Of a stretch of 64,000 nucleotides of DNA, positions 56,489 through 64,000 are shown one piece after another. Each line of letters opens with the position of its first letter. Position 1 is the first letter of the stretch. Source of the stretch: Cytophagales bacterium (GTDB lineage: Bacteria > Bacteroidota > Bacteroidia > Cytophagales > Cyclobacteriaceae). The translations under genes were made by a program, and so were the position numbers. The notes under the pieces were generated by a model. The model was not told the DNA's origin and did no database searches. It saw only the letters and a program-made list of their open reading frames with translations. Where the stretch lies: positions 248,001-312,000 of the forward strand of contig JAWPMT010000002.1 in the NCBI GenBank assembly GCA_033344775.1, read 5' to 3'.

Positions 56489-56592
56489 ATAACTAGATCA
56501 CTAAAATGTTCTGCTGGTCTTTTTGAAATGATTTTTAATCTCTCATAAAAGTGAAGTTGATAATTCTAAAAACCTAAAAATCTTCTTATAAC

Positions 56593-57861
56593 ATGTGGTA
56601 CAATAGTAATGAAGTCGAAGTTTCCGATGCCTGGAATCAGATTGATGAAAAGAGTTCAGGTTATCAAAAAATCCATGTAGAAAAAGATCTTTTAAGCATG
56701 GAAGATATTGTCTCGATCAAGTCTGCTTTGGTTCGGGTATTGAGGAAGATTGAGAAACTACAAGCGTACAGTGATGGATTTAGGCTTTGGGTTTCGGAAG
56801 AAAGAAAGGACTTCAACTACATCCGAAAACTGATGAGCAAATCTTGTTCGAACCTGGATGCAGGGCTGGAAGGATGGGCAGAGCGAGGTTTTGGCGATGA
56901 TCCATTTTGCCTGATCTTGAATTATGCAGAACGATTTGATAACTATTTCGCATCATTCTTTTCCAACATATTAAAACCCGTAATCGATAAATATGGCTTG
57001 CCGGTAAACGGACTGCATACTACGACATTCATTGGAAACTATGGTTACACGCCTATTGGCATCCATATGGATACAGCCAATGCTTATGTGTTCAGTTTTC
57101 ACCTTGGACCGAATTATAAGGTAATGCATACCTGGGATACGAAAGTTTATGAAAGCATGGATCCCAAGGTCAATGAAACTCAGGTAAATCGGTTTTTGCC
57201 CTTTTCAAAGAAGCATGTATTAGGACCAGGAGACATGTATTTCATGCCCTGGGGTGTTTATCACCTTGGTGAAACACAACAATTATCTATCAGTGTAACA
57301 GTTTGGTTTGACAACCACCCTTCCAAGAAGGTCACGCTATCATTAATGGACGATTACCTTGAAAATGTACTTGCAGACAATCATGTGGTTCCGGAAGATC
57401 AGGTTAAAGAACACAACATAAAAGATAAGTTTAATCAGATGCTGAAAAGCTTACAATTAAACGACCATAAGTCTTCTATTGAAGACCTTCTTTGGTGTGC
57501 ATTTGAGCAGCGAGTGAAGAAAAATTTTAGCAACGGAGGTTGGAGTCGAAAGCCTGTTTCTTTAAGCAATGAGAAAGAGAAGTCAGAGATTTTCCTTAGC
57601 AAAAAGACAAGAATACAATTGATTAGGCCCTTTTACCTGACTTACACTGTGTCAGGAAGTACAATGGTTCTATATGCCCGAAGCTTCGAGATCAATATGA
57701 TTTATTCGGAGCAGCTACTGGATCTGATTCATAGACTGAATACATACGAGGTATTGAGTGGAGCTGACATCCAGGAGATTCTTATTGATTTACCTGGGAA
57801 AGTAGTGAATTATTTCCTGAGTGTACTCAATAACGCAAGAACAATCGAGCTGATCCAATAA
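56593..57861 (+). CDS. JmjC/cupin_4-type oxygenase with C-terminal winged-helix/RRE-like domain
   Basis: 422 aa. H158-M-D160 (PIGIHMDTANAYVFSFHLG) and distal His224 (WGVYHLGETQQ) form the metal triad. As in the 40.9-kb protein, the last ~80 residues (IRPFYLTYTVSGSTMVLYAR to NARTIELIQ) look like a PqqD-type winged helix that may bind peptide, or the winged helix of ribosomal oxygenases. It starts 104 bp from the divergent AcpS gene and is followed 15 bp later by the exporter. Peptide oxidation is the probable role. Confidence 0.85.
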   Translation: MWYNSNEVEVSDAWNQIDEKSSGYQKIHVEKDLLSMEDIVSIKSALVRVLRKIEKLQAYSDGFRLWVSEERKDFNYIRKLMSKSCSNLDAGLEGWAERGFGDDPFCLILNYAERFDNYFASFFSNILKPVIDKYGLPVNGLHTTTFIGNYGYTPIGIHMDTANAYVFSFHLGPNYKVMHTWDTKVYESMDPKVNETQVNRFLPFSKKHVLGPGDMYFMPWGVYHLGETQQLSISVTVWFDNHPSKKVTLSLMDDYLENVLADNHVVPEDQVKEHNIKDKFNQMLKSLQLNDHKSSIEDLLWCAFEQRVKKNFSNGGWSRKPVSLSNEKEKSEIFLSKKTRIQLIRPFYLTYTVSGSTMVLYARSFEINMIYSEQLLDLIHRLNTYEVLSGADIQEILIDLPGKVVNYFLSVLNNARTIELIQ

Positions 57862-57876
57862 CCTTAAAAATCAACC

Positions 57877-59601
57877 ATGAAGGACCAAATTATCCTAACC
57901 TTTTTAAGGTATTTAAAACCCTACACCTGGAAACTAGTCTTGACGTTGGGGTTGATATCTTTGGCCAGTTTCGGGACATTGGCCTCACCTTACATCCTAA
58001 AGGTAATTATCGACGATTTATTTCCGGCGGGAGATTACGAGGGCCTGTTGAATATTCTGGGGGTGCTTATCATCGTCAATGTCTTACGCATCCTTATCGA
58101 AATCATTTCTGATTACCTGCGCGATTGGATTGGTGGAAGAGTCATTTTGGATATCAGGAAAGACCTGTTTTCACATGTCTTACGACTCCCAATGAGCTTT
58201 TTTAATACAACTCAGAAAGGTGATATCATACAAAGGTTAGGCCACGAGGTAGATATCATAGAACGCGCTTTGACCAGCAGTGCCATACGATTTGTATATA
58301 ATATCCTGACAATTATTGGATTAGGTGTGGCTCTTTCTATGCTGAATTTCAAGCTCTTTCTTTTATCGATTACTGTTATTCCCATTATTTATCTGACCAT
58401 ACGATTCTTTCAGATTCGTATACAAAAGGCAGCAGAGGTGCTACGGGAGAAGGAGGGGAGCTTTATCGCTTTCATGTTAGAGAGGCTCGAGAACATAGAG
58501 CTTGTTAAAGGTTTGAACCGGCAGAGTTACGAAGTGAATAATCTTACCAAACGCAGTTATACGATTATCGGTTTTAGTTTGAAAGAAACATTGCTGGCCT
58601 CTGGTAATGCAGGGATCATCACTTTCCTAATATCTCTGGCCCCAATCATTGTTTTTAGTTGGGGAGGCAAAGGAGTGATGACCGGAGCAATGAGCGTAGG
58701 AGCTTTGGTAGCATTTCTGCAATATCTGAACCGCCTGTTTTCTCCTTTCAGGGATTTAATGAGGCTCTATGTAGAATTGATACAGGCCAAATCCTACATG
58801 AAGCGGGTTTTTAGCTATTTCAGCTTGCCTACAGTTGAACCTGTCAACGCTATGAGCGGTCCTCTCGATTTGAAGGAGCACATCTTATTCAACAAAGTCA
58901 ACTTCTCCTATAATGGAGAATCCTTGATCAGGGATTTCGATTTTCGATTCGAAAAAGGTAAAAATTATGTCCTGGTAGGTAAAAGTGGTGCGGGGAAAAG
59001 TACTTTAATGAAACTACTGGGTAGGTACTATACGCCTACGAGAGGATCGATCTATCTGGATGAAGCGGATCTTGAAAGCATGGATTCTTTTCAAATAAGA
59101 TCTACACTTTATTATACCGGACAAAATCATCAGTTTTTCAACCATTCGATTGTAGAAAATATCAAATACGGAAACCTTAATTCCAGTGAGAAGCAAGCGA
59201 AGGAAGCTTCAAAATTGGTTGGAATTGATGGAGATATCATGAAACTGCCCCATGGCTATTATACCCCCATGGGGGACCAGGGAGTACGCTTGTCAGGAGG
59301 TCAGAAACAGTTGATAGCCATTGCGCGATCCTTATTAACTGATAGGCAAGTGCTGATTTTTGATGAAGCTACTGCGGCTCTTGATTCTCTGAAAGAAGAG
59401 AAATTATGGAAGGCCATCCTGAATAACTATCAGGAGAAGACAATTTTGGCGATAAGTCATCGCCTGAGTACGATCTTGAAGTTCGATACGATACTATGCC
59501 TACACGATGGGAAAGTAGTAGAGTGTGGAAGTCATGATCACCTTATTTCAAACAAGAATTATTACTATGAGTTGATGAAAGATCAACTCGTTTACGCTTA
59601 A
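57877..59601 (+). CDS. ABC exporter (fused permease-ATPase)
   Basis: 574 aa. An N-terminal six-helix exporter domain (LVLTLGLISLASFGTLASPY) is followed by an ATPase with Walker A GKSGAGKST (368-376), signature LSGGQKQ (472-478), and Walker B VLIFDE (492-497). There is no N-terminal C39 peptidase domain, so leader removal must be done elsewhere, plausibly by the intracellular subtilisin fusion. Likely the exporter of the mature product as a homodimer. Confidence 0.92.
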   Translation: MKDQIILTFLRYLKPYTWKLVLTLGLISLASFGTLASPYILKVIIDDLFPAGDYEGLLNILGVLIIVNVLRILIEIISDYLRDWIGGRVILDIRKDLFSHVLRLPMSFFNTTQKGDIIQRLGHEVDIIERALTSSAIRFVYNILTIIGLGVALSMLNFKLFLLSITVIPIIYLTIRFFQIRIQKAAEVLREKEGSFIAFMLERLENIELVKGLNRQSYEVNNLTKRSYTIIGFSLKETLLASGNAGIITFLISLAPIIVFSWGGKGVMTGAMSVGALVAFLQYLNRLFSPFRDLMRLYVELIQAKSYMKRVFSYFSLPTVEPVNAMSGPLDLKEHILFNKVNFSYNGESLIRDFDFRFEKGKNYVLVGKSGAGKSTLMKLLGRYYTPTRGSIYLDEADLESMDSFQIRSTLYYTGQNHQFFNHSIVENIKYGNLNSSEKQAKEASKLVGIDGDIMKLPHGYYTPMGDQGVRLSGGQKQLIAIARSLLTDRQVLIFDEATAALDSLKEEKLWKAILNNYQEKTILAISHRLSTILKFDTILCLHDGKVVECGSHDHLISNKNYYYELMKDQLVYA

Positions 59602-59620
59602 ATTTTTTAAATATCGTCAA

Positions 59621-59950
59621 ATGAAAGACTTACAGAAAAGCGAGGAATTTCCGATAAAGAAAGATTCCCATACTGGTTCCTTATCGGTGGATGCATATCA
59701 GGGAAAAGATTTTCTTGGCATGTTAAGAGGATTGTTTGGGCTTGGTCAAGAAGAGACCAAAGAGGTCACAAAGGATCAGAGTGAGGAAGAACTTTTATCT
59801 CAAGATATTTCAAAAACGGTTGATCAATCCGGAAGTTTGACTGGGGACGGTATCGTTTCTAAGTCCAGAAAAGACCCAATGAATCACTTTGGGCGATATA
59901 GTGCTTCTGGTGATAAGTATTCAGATGGTGATTTTGATTTTTTATGGTAA
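59621..59950 (+). CDS. Small acidic protein, possible accessory or second-type precursor
   Basis: 109 aa, highly charged, likely disordered, no signal peptide. It lies 19 bp after the exporter. A short hydrophobic stretch (LGMLRGLFGLG) is central. The C-terminus KYSDGDFDFLW resembles the precursors' KSADTEEDILF: acidic residues, D, aromatic/aliphatic, L, aromatic end. No family recognised. It could be a second substrate for the same tailoring enzymes or a partner carrying a mimic of the precursor end. Confidence 0.6.
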   Translation: MKDLQKSEEFPIKKDSHTGSLSVDAYQGKDFLGMLRGLFGLGQEETKEVTKDQSEEELLSQDISKTVDQSGSLTGDGIVSKSRKDPMNHFGRYSASGDKYSDGDFDFLW

Positions 59951-59968
59951 ACAAACTTTGAACCCATT

Positions 59969-60058
59969 GGGCCAACTTGATAACAACGCTCAGGTCATTA
60001 ATAATTTCTATTGAAGTGAAACTTGAAGATGATTTGCGATGAGCGTTGTTGTAGGCCC
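59969..60058. repeat. Long imperfect inverted repeat
   Basis: Arms GGGCC (59969-59973) plus AACAACGCTCA (59982-59992) pair with TGAGCGTTGTT (60040-60050) plus GGCCC (60054-60058). The 47-nt loop is A+T-rich. It lies in the 161-bp gap between the small acidic gene and the second condensation gene. It could act as an RNA structure; on the minus strand the same segment weakly resembles a decayed four-helix-bundle protein, so it may be a remnant. Confidence 0.5.
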
Positions 60059-60111
60059 TGAATTTCTCGGTATTGCCGTTCTTAGATCCCCAGAGGATAA
60101 AGTTGTAACCG

Positions 60112-61317
60112 ATGTTGTCACCTAAGGAAAATGCCATTTTAGCCGTTCTTAGAGCGAAAGACCTGGGTACATCCCTGATCGCTGAGCTAAGGCTCAATGC
60201 CACAAAAGCCGATAAAGCATGTTTAGAACGGAGTTTTCGTATATTCATGACAAAGTGGGAAATATTAAGGAGCAGCTACATATGGAAGAAAGACGGTTAC
60301 CACAGAAAGATCAGATCTGCTGAACAATTTCCTTTAGAGCACGTCCTTTTATCAAACAGTGAATCCATTGATGGTTTTGTAGAACAGGCCAAGCGAGAGA
60401 TTGATCTTATGAATGGTGTGGTGAAGGGTTATCTGCTGTCTTCAGGAGATCAGGATTATCTCATGATCCTCATGCATCACCTGGTTTACGATACGCCTTC
60501 GCTTGACATAATACGACAGGAGATAAACACCATCTATAAATCACTCAATAAAGAAGAAGATACGCAACAGGATGTGATAAGTCTTGAAACGCGTTATTAT
60601 CCGTATTTTGAGCAATGGCACCGTAAAAACATACGATCTGTTCAGTATTGGAAACAACGTCTGGAAAATGAAAATTGGAAAGTTTCCTTTAATCAGGATA
60701 CGCCGGACAAATCTGAGACAGATCGAGGATATGCGTGCAGTACATTTATTCCAATCGATGTGGAAAACGCCAGAAAAGAGATGCAAGCTTATTCACTGCA
60801 TTTAGCTGTTATTGCAGCTATGTTGGCGACCACCTCTGAATGCTCGGCCAATGAGCAATGTCTGGTTCGGTCGGTATTTAACTTGAGACATCTTACGAAA
60901 GAGGATTTGATTGGCCCACTGTTCAGTGAGGTATATATGCTGATCCCTATACGGCAAGATAGAGCGTTTAAAGATTGGATAAAGTTACTGCGACAGGAAT
61001 ATTTTAAAGCGTCTCGCAGGATCATATACGATGAGACTGAACTAGATGCTGAGGAGATTGTGAGTCGTTCGGTTTGGATTTCGCACAACCGCCTGGATGA
61101 GTCCTTTGAAGGTAAGTGCAATACTGAGGTGTCAGAGGACTGGACACGTTCGCCAATTATCATTTACGCCTACGAATATAATAACGGGCTATTGTTGCAC
61201 TATTGCGCCAGTCAACGTCAAATGACTAAAAAGACACTACTTGCGTTTCAACAAAAGTGTAATGAACTGCTCTTCGAGCAACTAAGTTCGATCAAGGCAT
61301 TAGAACTGATTGGATAG
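60112..61317 (+). CDS. Free-standing condensation-domain protein 2
   Basis: 401 aa. HHLVYD (122-127, HHxxxD) in the motif position of condensation domains, preceded by the usual N-terminal half, and followed by a second half with NLRHLTKEDLIGPLFSEVYM (the 'G-x-F-x-N' region equivalent). It is diverged from the first condensation protein of the cluster, so they probably act on different acceptors. No adenylation or thiolation domains are attached. Start ATG at 60112. It is the last gene of the co-directional run before a 311-bp gap. Confidence 0.8.
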   Translation: MLSPKENAILAVLRAKDLGTSLIAELRLNATKADKACLERSFRIFMTKWEILRSSYIWKKDGYHRKIRSAEQFPLEHVLLSNSESIDGFVEQAKREIDLMNGVVKGYLLSSGDQDYLMILMHHLVYDTPSLDIIRQEINTIYKSLNKEEDTQQDVISLETRYYPYFEQWHRKNIRSVQYWKQRLENENWKVSFNQDTPDKSETDRGYACSTFIPIDVENARKEMQAYSLHLAVIAAMLATTSECSANEQCLVRSVFNLRHLTKEDLIGPLFSEVYMLIPIRQDRAFKDWIKLLRQEYFKASRRIIYDETELDAEEIVSRSVWISHNRLDESFEGKCNTEVSEDWTRSPIIIYAYEYNNGLLLHYCASQRQMTKKTLLAFQQKCNELLFEQLSSIKALELIG

Positions 61318-61628
61318 AAATAGAATTGCGTTTTAATGCAAGCGAATTCAACAAACTAAAGGCTACCGCTAAGAAAATTTTGACCCGAATACACTTGATG
61401 ATGCTAGTCATGGATGTATGCTGCGATTCACATAACACCCGCAAGATTTCACTTCACGATTAGGTAGATCTAGTTTTTAAGCAGTGTGTAGCAAGTGCAT
61501 TCACCTCCCTGGTTGATGTAATTATTGACGTTGATTCCAATCACAATTATTGTATTGATGTCCTGTCATATGAGGTTTTCCAAATAGTAAGAAATACGAT
61601 TTTTTTAATTACCAAAAAAGATTAAAGC
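61318..61628. other. 311-bp non-coding stretch
   Basis: A+T-rich, probably the promoter region for the GT20 gene. A short minus-strand frame (61470-61544, GTG start, 24 aa, containing QGGECTCYT) is too weak to call a gene. No terminator or RNA gene was recognised. Confidence 0.4.
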
Positions 61629-63044
61629 ATGAGACAAAAAACAATTATAGTTTCTAACCGTTTGCCTGTGACGATTGAGCAGCACAAAAATGAATTTGAG
61701 GTACAGGCAAGTAACGGGGGGCTCATCAGCGCACTGGGATCCATCTACCCGGGAGAAGATAGCATTTGGATCGGCTGGAACGGAATAGTTGCCGATGAAG
61801 ACAATAAAGAACAGTTAAATGAAATTGCAGCTGATCTTTCTGAGCAAAACTTGGTACCCGTATCACTTACAGAAGATCAGGTGGAGGGCTTTTATAATGG
61901 TTTTACCAATTCCGTGATCTGGCCTGTTTTCCATGATCAGTTATCCAGGGTATCAGCACGTGATAGTTACTGGGACACATATCTGGAAGTAAATGCGATC
62001 TTTTCTGATATAGTCGCGGAATATGCGTCCCCTGAAGATGTGATATGGATCCATGATATACAGTTGATGCTTGTTCCAGGTATGTTGAGAAGCCGAGGGT
62101 TGATGAATAAAATTGGGTTTTTCAGCCACATTCCTTTTCCTAAAGTAGAAACTGCGATACGAATGCCTGGCATTACCGCTTTGCTTGATTCCCTACAAAG
62201 TGCAGATCTAGTTGGCTTCTATTTAGATGAGTATATCCGAAATTTTAAGGACACAATAGCCTACTTTAATCCCCTCTATGATGCTACTGCAGATGAAAAC
62301 AGCTCTAATGAATTTAGCGTTAAGGCTTTTCCAATGGGCATTGACTTTGATAAATACTTCGAATTATCCAGGACAGATGTTGTTAGACGTAAAGCCAGCC
62401 AGTTGCGAGGAGAATTTGATGTCGAAAAAGTGATCGGTTGCGTTTGCAGATTGGACTATACGAAGGGTATTCCCAATTTACTATTAGCTTATGAGGCATT
62501 GCTGTCGCGGCACCAAAATTTAAGGACCAAAGTGAAATTGGTGCTTTTATTGGTCCCTTCTCGCGAAGATGTAGTGGCGTATCAGGACATCCGAAAAGAA
62601 ATATTTGCAAAAGTAGAACAAGTCAATGCTGATTTCGGTAGTTCAGGGTGGGAGCCAGTGAAGCTCTGGTATAAATCAGTAAATGATCAGGTACTTTCCA
62701 GTATATACAGATCCTGTGATGTAATGGTTATCCCTTCTCTGAGTGATGGCATGAATGTCGTGTGCAAAGAGTACGTGGCCAGTAGGAAAGAAAAAGGTGT
62801 TTTGGTATTGAGTAGATGGGCGGGAGCAAGTCAGGAGCTGAATATCGGAGCTTTGATCATTGATCCCTTTAATATAACCGAATTAGGGGATGCGATTTGG
62901 CGTGGATTGAAGATGACAGTGAACGAACAGAATCGACGGATGGGAATGATGCGAAGAAGACTTATTTCCAATAATGTGAATACATGGAGACGGAATTTTC
63001 TAACGGCTCTTGAAGAAAGAAAGGAATTGAAGTCAGTTAAGTGA
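61629..63044 (+). CDS. Trehalose-6-phosphate synthase-like GT20 glycosyltransferase
   Basis: 471 aa, normal length for OtsA. It shows NGGLISAL, WIHDIQLMLVPGMLR, and SDGMNVVCKEYVAS, matching the GT20 motifs for UDP-glucose and glucose-6-phosphate. The usual E-R-L-D-Y-x-K-G block is CRLDYTKGI here, a Cys for Glu change. It normally makes trehalose-6-phosphate for osmotic stress response, but no trehalose phosphatase is visible nearby. Probably an independent gene next to the cluster; a tailoring role cannot be excluded. Confidence 0.88.
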   Translation: MRQKTIIVSNRLPVTIEQHKNEFEVQASNGGLISALGSIYPGEDSIWIGWNGIVADEDNKEQLNEIAADLSEQNLVPVSLTEDQVEGFYNGFTNSVIWPVFHDQLSRVSARDSYWDTYLEVNAIFSDIVAEYASPEDVIWIHDIQLMLVPGMLRSRGLMNKIGFFSHIPFPKVETAIRMPGITALLDSLQSADLVGFYLDEYIRNFKDTIAYFNPLYDATADENSSNEFSVKAFPMGIDFDKYFELSRTDVVRRKASQLRGEFDVEKVIGCVCRLDYTKGIPNLLLAYEALLSRHQNLRTKVKLVLLLVPSREDVVAYQDIRKEIFAKVEQVNADFGSSGWEPVKLWYKSVNDQVLSSIYRSCDVMVIPSLSDGMNVVCKEYVASRKEKGVLVLSRWAGASQELNIGALIIDPFNITELGDAIWRGLKMTVNEQNRRMGMMRRRLISNNVNTWRRNFLTALEERKELKSVK

Positions 63045-63063
63045 GGTATAAAATATTCGAAAC

Positions 63064-63945
63064 ATGAGTGTTAGTTTAATCATACCTACCTACAATCGAG
63101 ATGCTCTTTTGCGAACTACACTTCAAAGTGTAGTCGAACAAAACCTAAGTGATTTAACCTTGGAAGTGATTGTAGCCGATGATGGTTCCAGTGATCGTAC
63201 GAAAGAAGTGATTGCCGAATATAAAGAAAGACTGGAGCTGAATTACCTGTTTCAGGAGAATAGGGGATTTCGTGTAGCCTCTGCGAGGAATATGGCGATA
63301 AAGGAGGCAAAAAATGAATTATGTGTTTTTATCGATGCAGGGATGGTCATTGCCCCTGATTTTGTGAAAAGTCATTACCAGGCGCATCAGGGATCACCCG
63401 AGGCCATAACGACGATAGGTTATATGTATGGGACAGAGCCGGATGATCTATATTTTCGAGAACAATTGAAAGCGCAGTTTTTCGATCTGGTCAAAGGGAC
63501 CGCTAAAGAGACATTTGAACTCTTTAGAACGTCAGGACAGTTCTATGATGCTCGGGAACAGGATTATCAGTCCTGCCAGGATGAATTAAATGGTTTGCCA
63601 GCCCCCTGGGTACTCTATTGGACTTGTAATGTGGCTGCCAGAAGAGAGTTGTTGCTGGAGTTGGGCGGATTTGATACAAATTATGATGGTTGCTGGGGCA
63701 TGGAGGATGTGGACCTGGGCTATCATATGTATTCCAAAGGGGTAGGATTTAAGCTGGTTCGGGGTGCCGAGGGTTTACATATTCCTCATAAGAAAAACCC
63801 GAAAGAGAGAGAAGTCCAGGAGATGAGAAATAAGCAATACTTCTATGAAAAATTTCCTGCATATGAAACGGAGCTATTACTCCATTGTGGTACACACGAA
63901 TTAAACGATAAACTGGTGACAAATACGTCAACAGTTCCGATTTAG
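63064..63945 (+). CDS. GT2 glycosyltransferase with GT7C-like motif
   Basis: 293 aa. GT-A fold: SLIIPTYNRDALLRTTLQSV, VIVADDGSSDRT and the metal-binding region CVFIDAGMVI; the C-terminal CWGMEDVDLGYHMY is the galactosyltransferase-type 'GWGxEDxDL' block. It starts 19 bp after the GT20 gene, so the two are probably co-transcribed. Donor and acceptor are unknown. No membrane segments are present. A role in polysaccharide or in peptide glycosylation is possible. Confidence 0.88.
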   Translation: MSVSLIIPTYNRDALLRTTLQSVVEQNLSDLTLEVIVADDGSSDRTKEVIAEYKERLELNYLFQENRGFRVASARNMAIKEAKNELCVFIDAGMVIAPDFVKSHYQAHQGSPEAITTIGYMYGTEPDDLYFREQLKAQFFDLVKGTAKETFELFRTSGQFYDAREQDYQSCQDELNGLPAPWVLYWTCNVAARRELLLELGGFDTNYDGCWGMEDVDLGYHMYSKGVGFKLVRGAEGLHIPHKKNPKEREVQEMRNKQYFYEKFPAYETELLLHCGTHELNDKLVTNTSTVPI

Positions 63946-64000
63946 TGCAGGTTGACGATTTAGCGAAAATCCAAAACGCTGTTGCATAAGTGTAAACTGT

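Noticed and set aside
61470-61544. Minus-strand 24-aa frame with QGGECTCYT, resembling a double-Gly precursor end
   Set aside because: Only a GTG start, no leader and no neighbouring gene on that strand; likely chance.

Overview
The window looks like a Bacteroidota chromosome, most likely a marine Cytophagales-type bacterium. The signs are LytTR/LytS two-component genes, FtsX-type permeases, an UpxY-type NusG paralogue, CarboxypepD_reg-like domains, weak Shine-Dalgarno sites, and an extracellular contractile injection system (eCIS) of the kind found in this phylum (e.g. AlgoCIS of Algoriphagus). Genus cannot be assigned from the sequence alone. No tRNA, rRNA, CRISPR array or insertion sequence was recognised.

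Region 1 (1-29.9 kb, + strand): the distal part of an eCIS operon. In order: tube/LysM protein (cut by the window edge), VgrG-like spike, PAAR tip, gp25-like baseplate protein, two very large baseplate wedge proteins (Afp11- and Afp12-like), a 1958-aa repeat protein, the tape-measure protein, an AAA+ ATPase (Afp15-like), and then cargo-type genes. The cargo-type genes are a DUF4157 protein ending in a metzincin protease, a methyltransferase-like protein, and a 1434-aa toxin-like protein followed by a possible immunity gene. Sheath, tube and cap genes must lie left of the window.

Region 2 (30-34.3 kb, - strand): a helical-repeat hypothetical protein, a YHS-domain protein, and a LytTR response regulator/LytS-type kinase pair.

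Region 3 (34.7-38.5 kb): a class I lanthipeptide-like locus with a 43-aa precursor and a full-length LanB dehydratase, but no LanC cyclase in view.

Region 4 (38.6-61.3 kb): an apparently undescribed RiPP (ribosomally made, modified peptide) cluster. A NusG-paralogue antiterminator and an AraC-type regulator come first. Next are a 2OG-Fe(II) oxygenase, a JmjC/cupin oxygenase, a UPF0489 protein with arginase-type metal motifs (peptide arginase-like) and an S41 peptidase. Four tandem near-identical precursor peptides (53-59 aa) follow, together with a decayed fifth copy and a strong terminator. After them come a radical SAM/SPASM enzyme, a subtilisin fused to a DUF1611 P-loop domain, a free-standing acyl carrier protein, an FtsX permease, a methyltransferase, two more JmjC proteins, a prolyl-hydroxylase-like oxygenase, two free-standing condensation-domain proteins, an AcpS-type phosphopantetheinyl transferase, an ABC exporter and a 109-aa protein whose C-terminus resembles that of the precursors. 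The proposed logic is: translate the precursors, modify them by radical SAM chemistry, arginine-to-ornithine conversion, hydroxylation and methylation, acylate from the carrier protein via a condensation domain, cleave with the subtilisin, and export. The combination of peptide arginase, ACP and condensation domains is the most novel feature of the window.

Region 5 (61.6-64 kb): a trehalose-6-phosphate-synthase-like GT20 enzyme and a GT2 glycosyltransferase, which may be housekeeping neighbours or tailoring enzymes.
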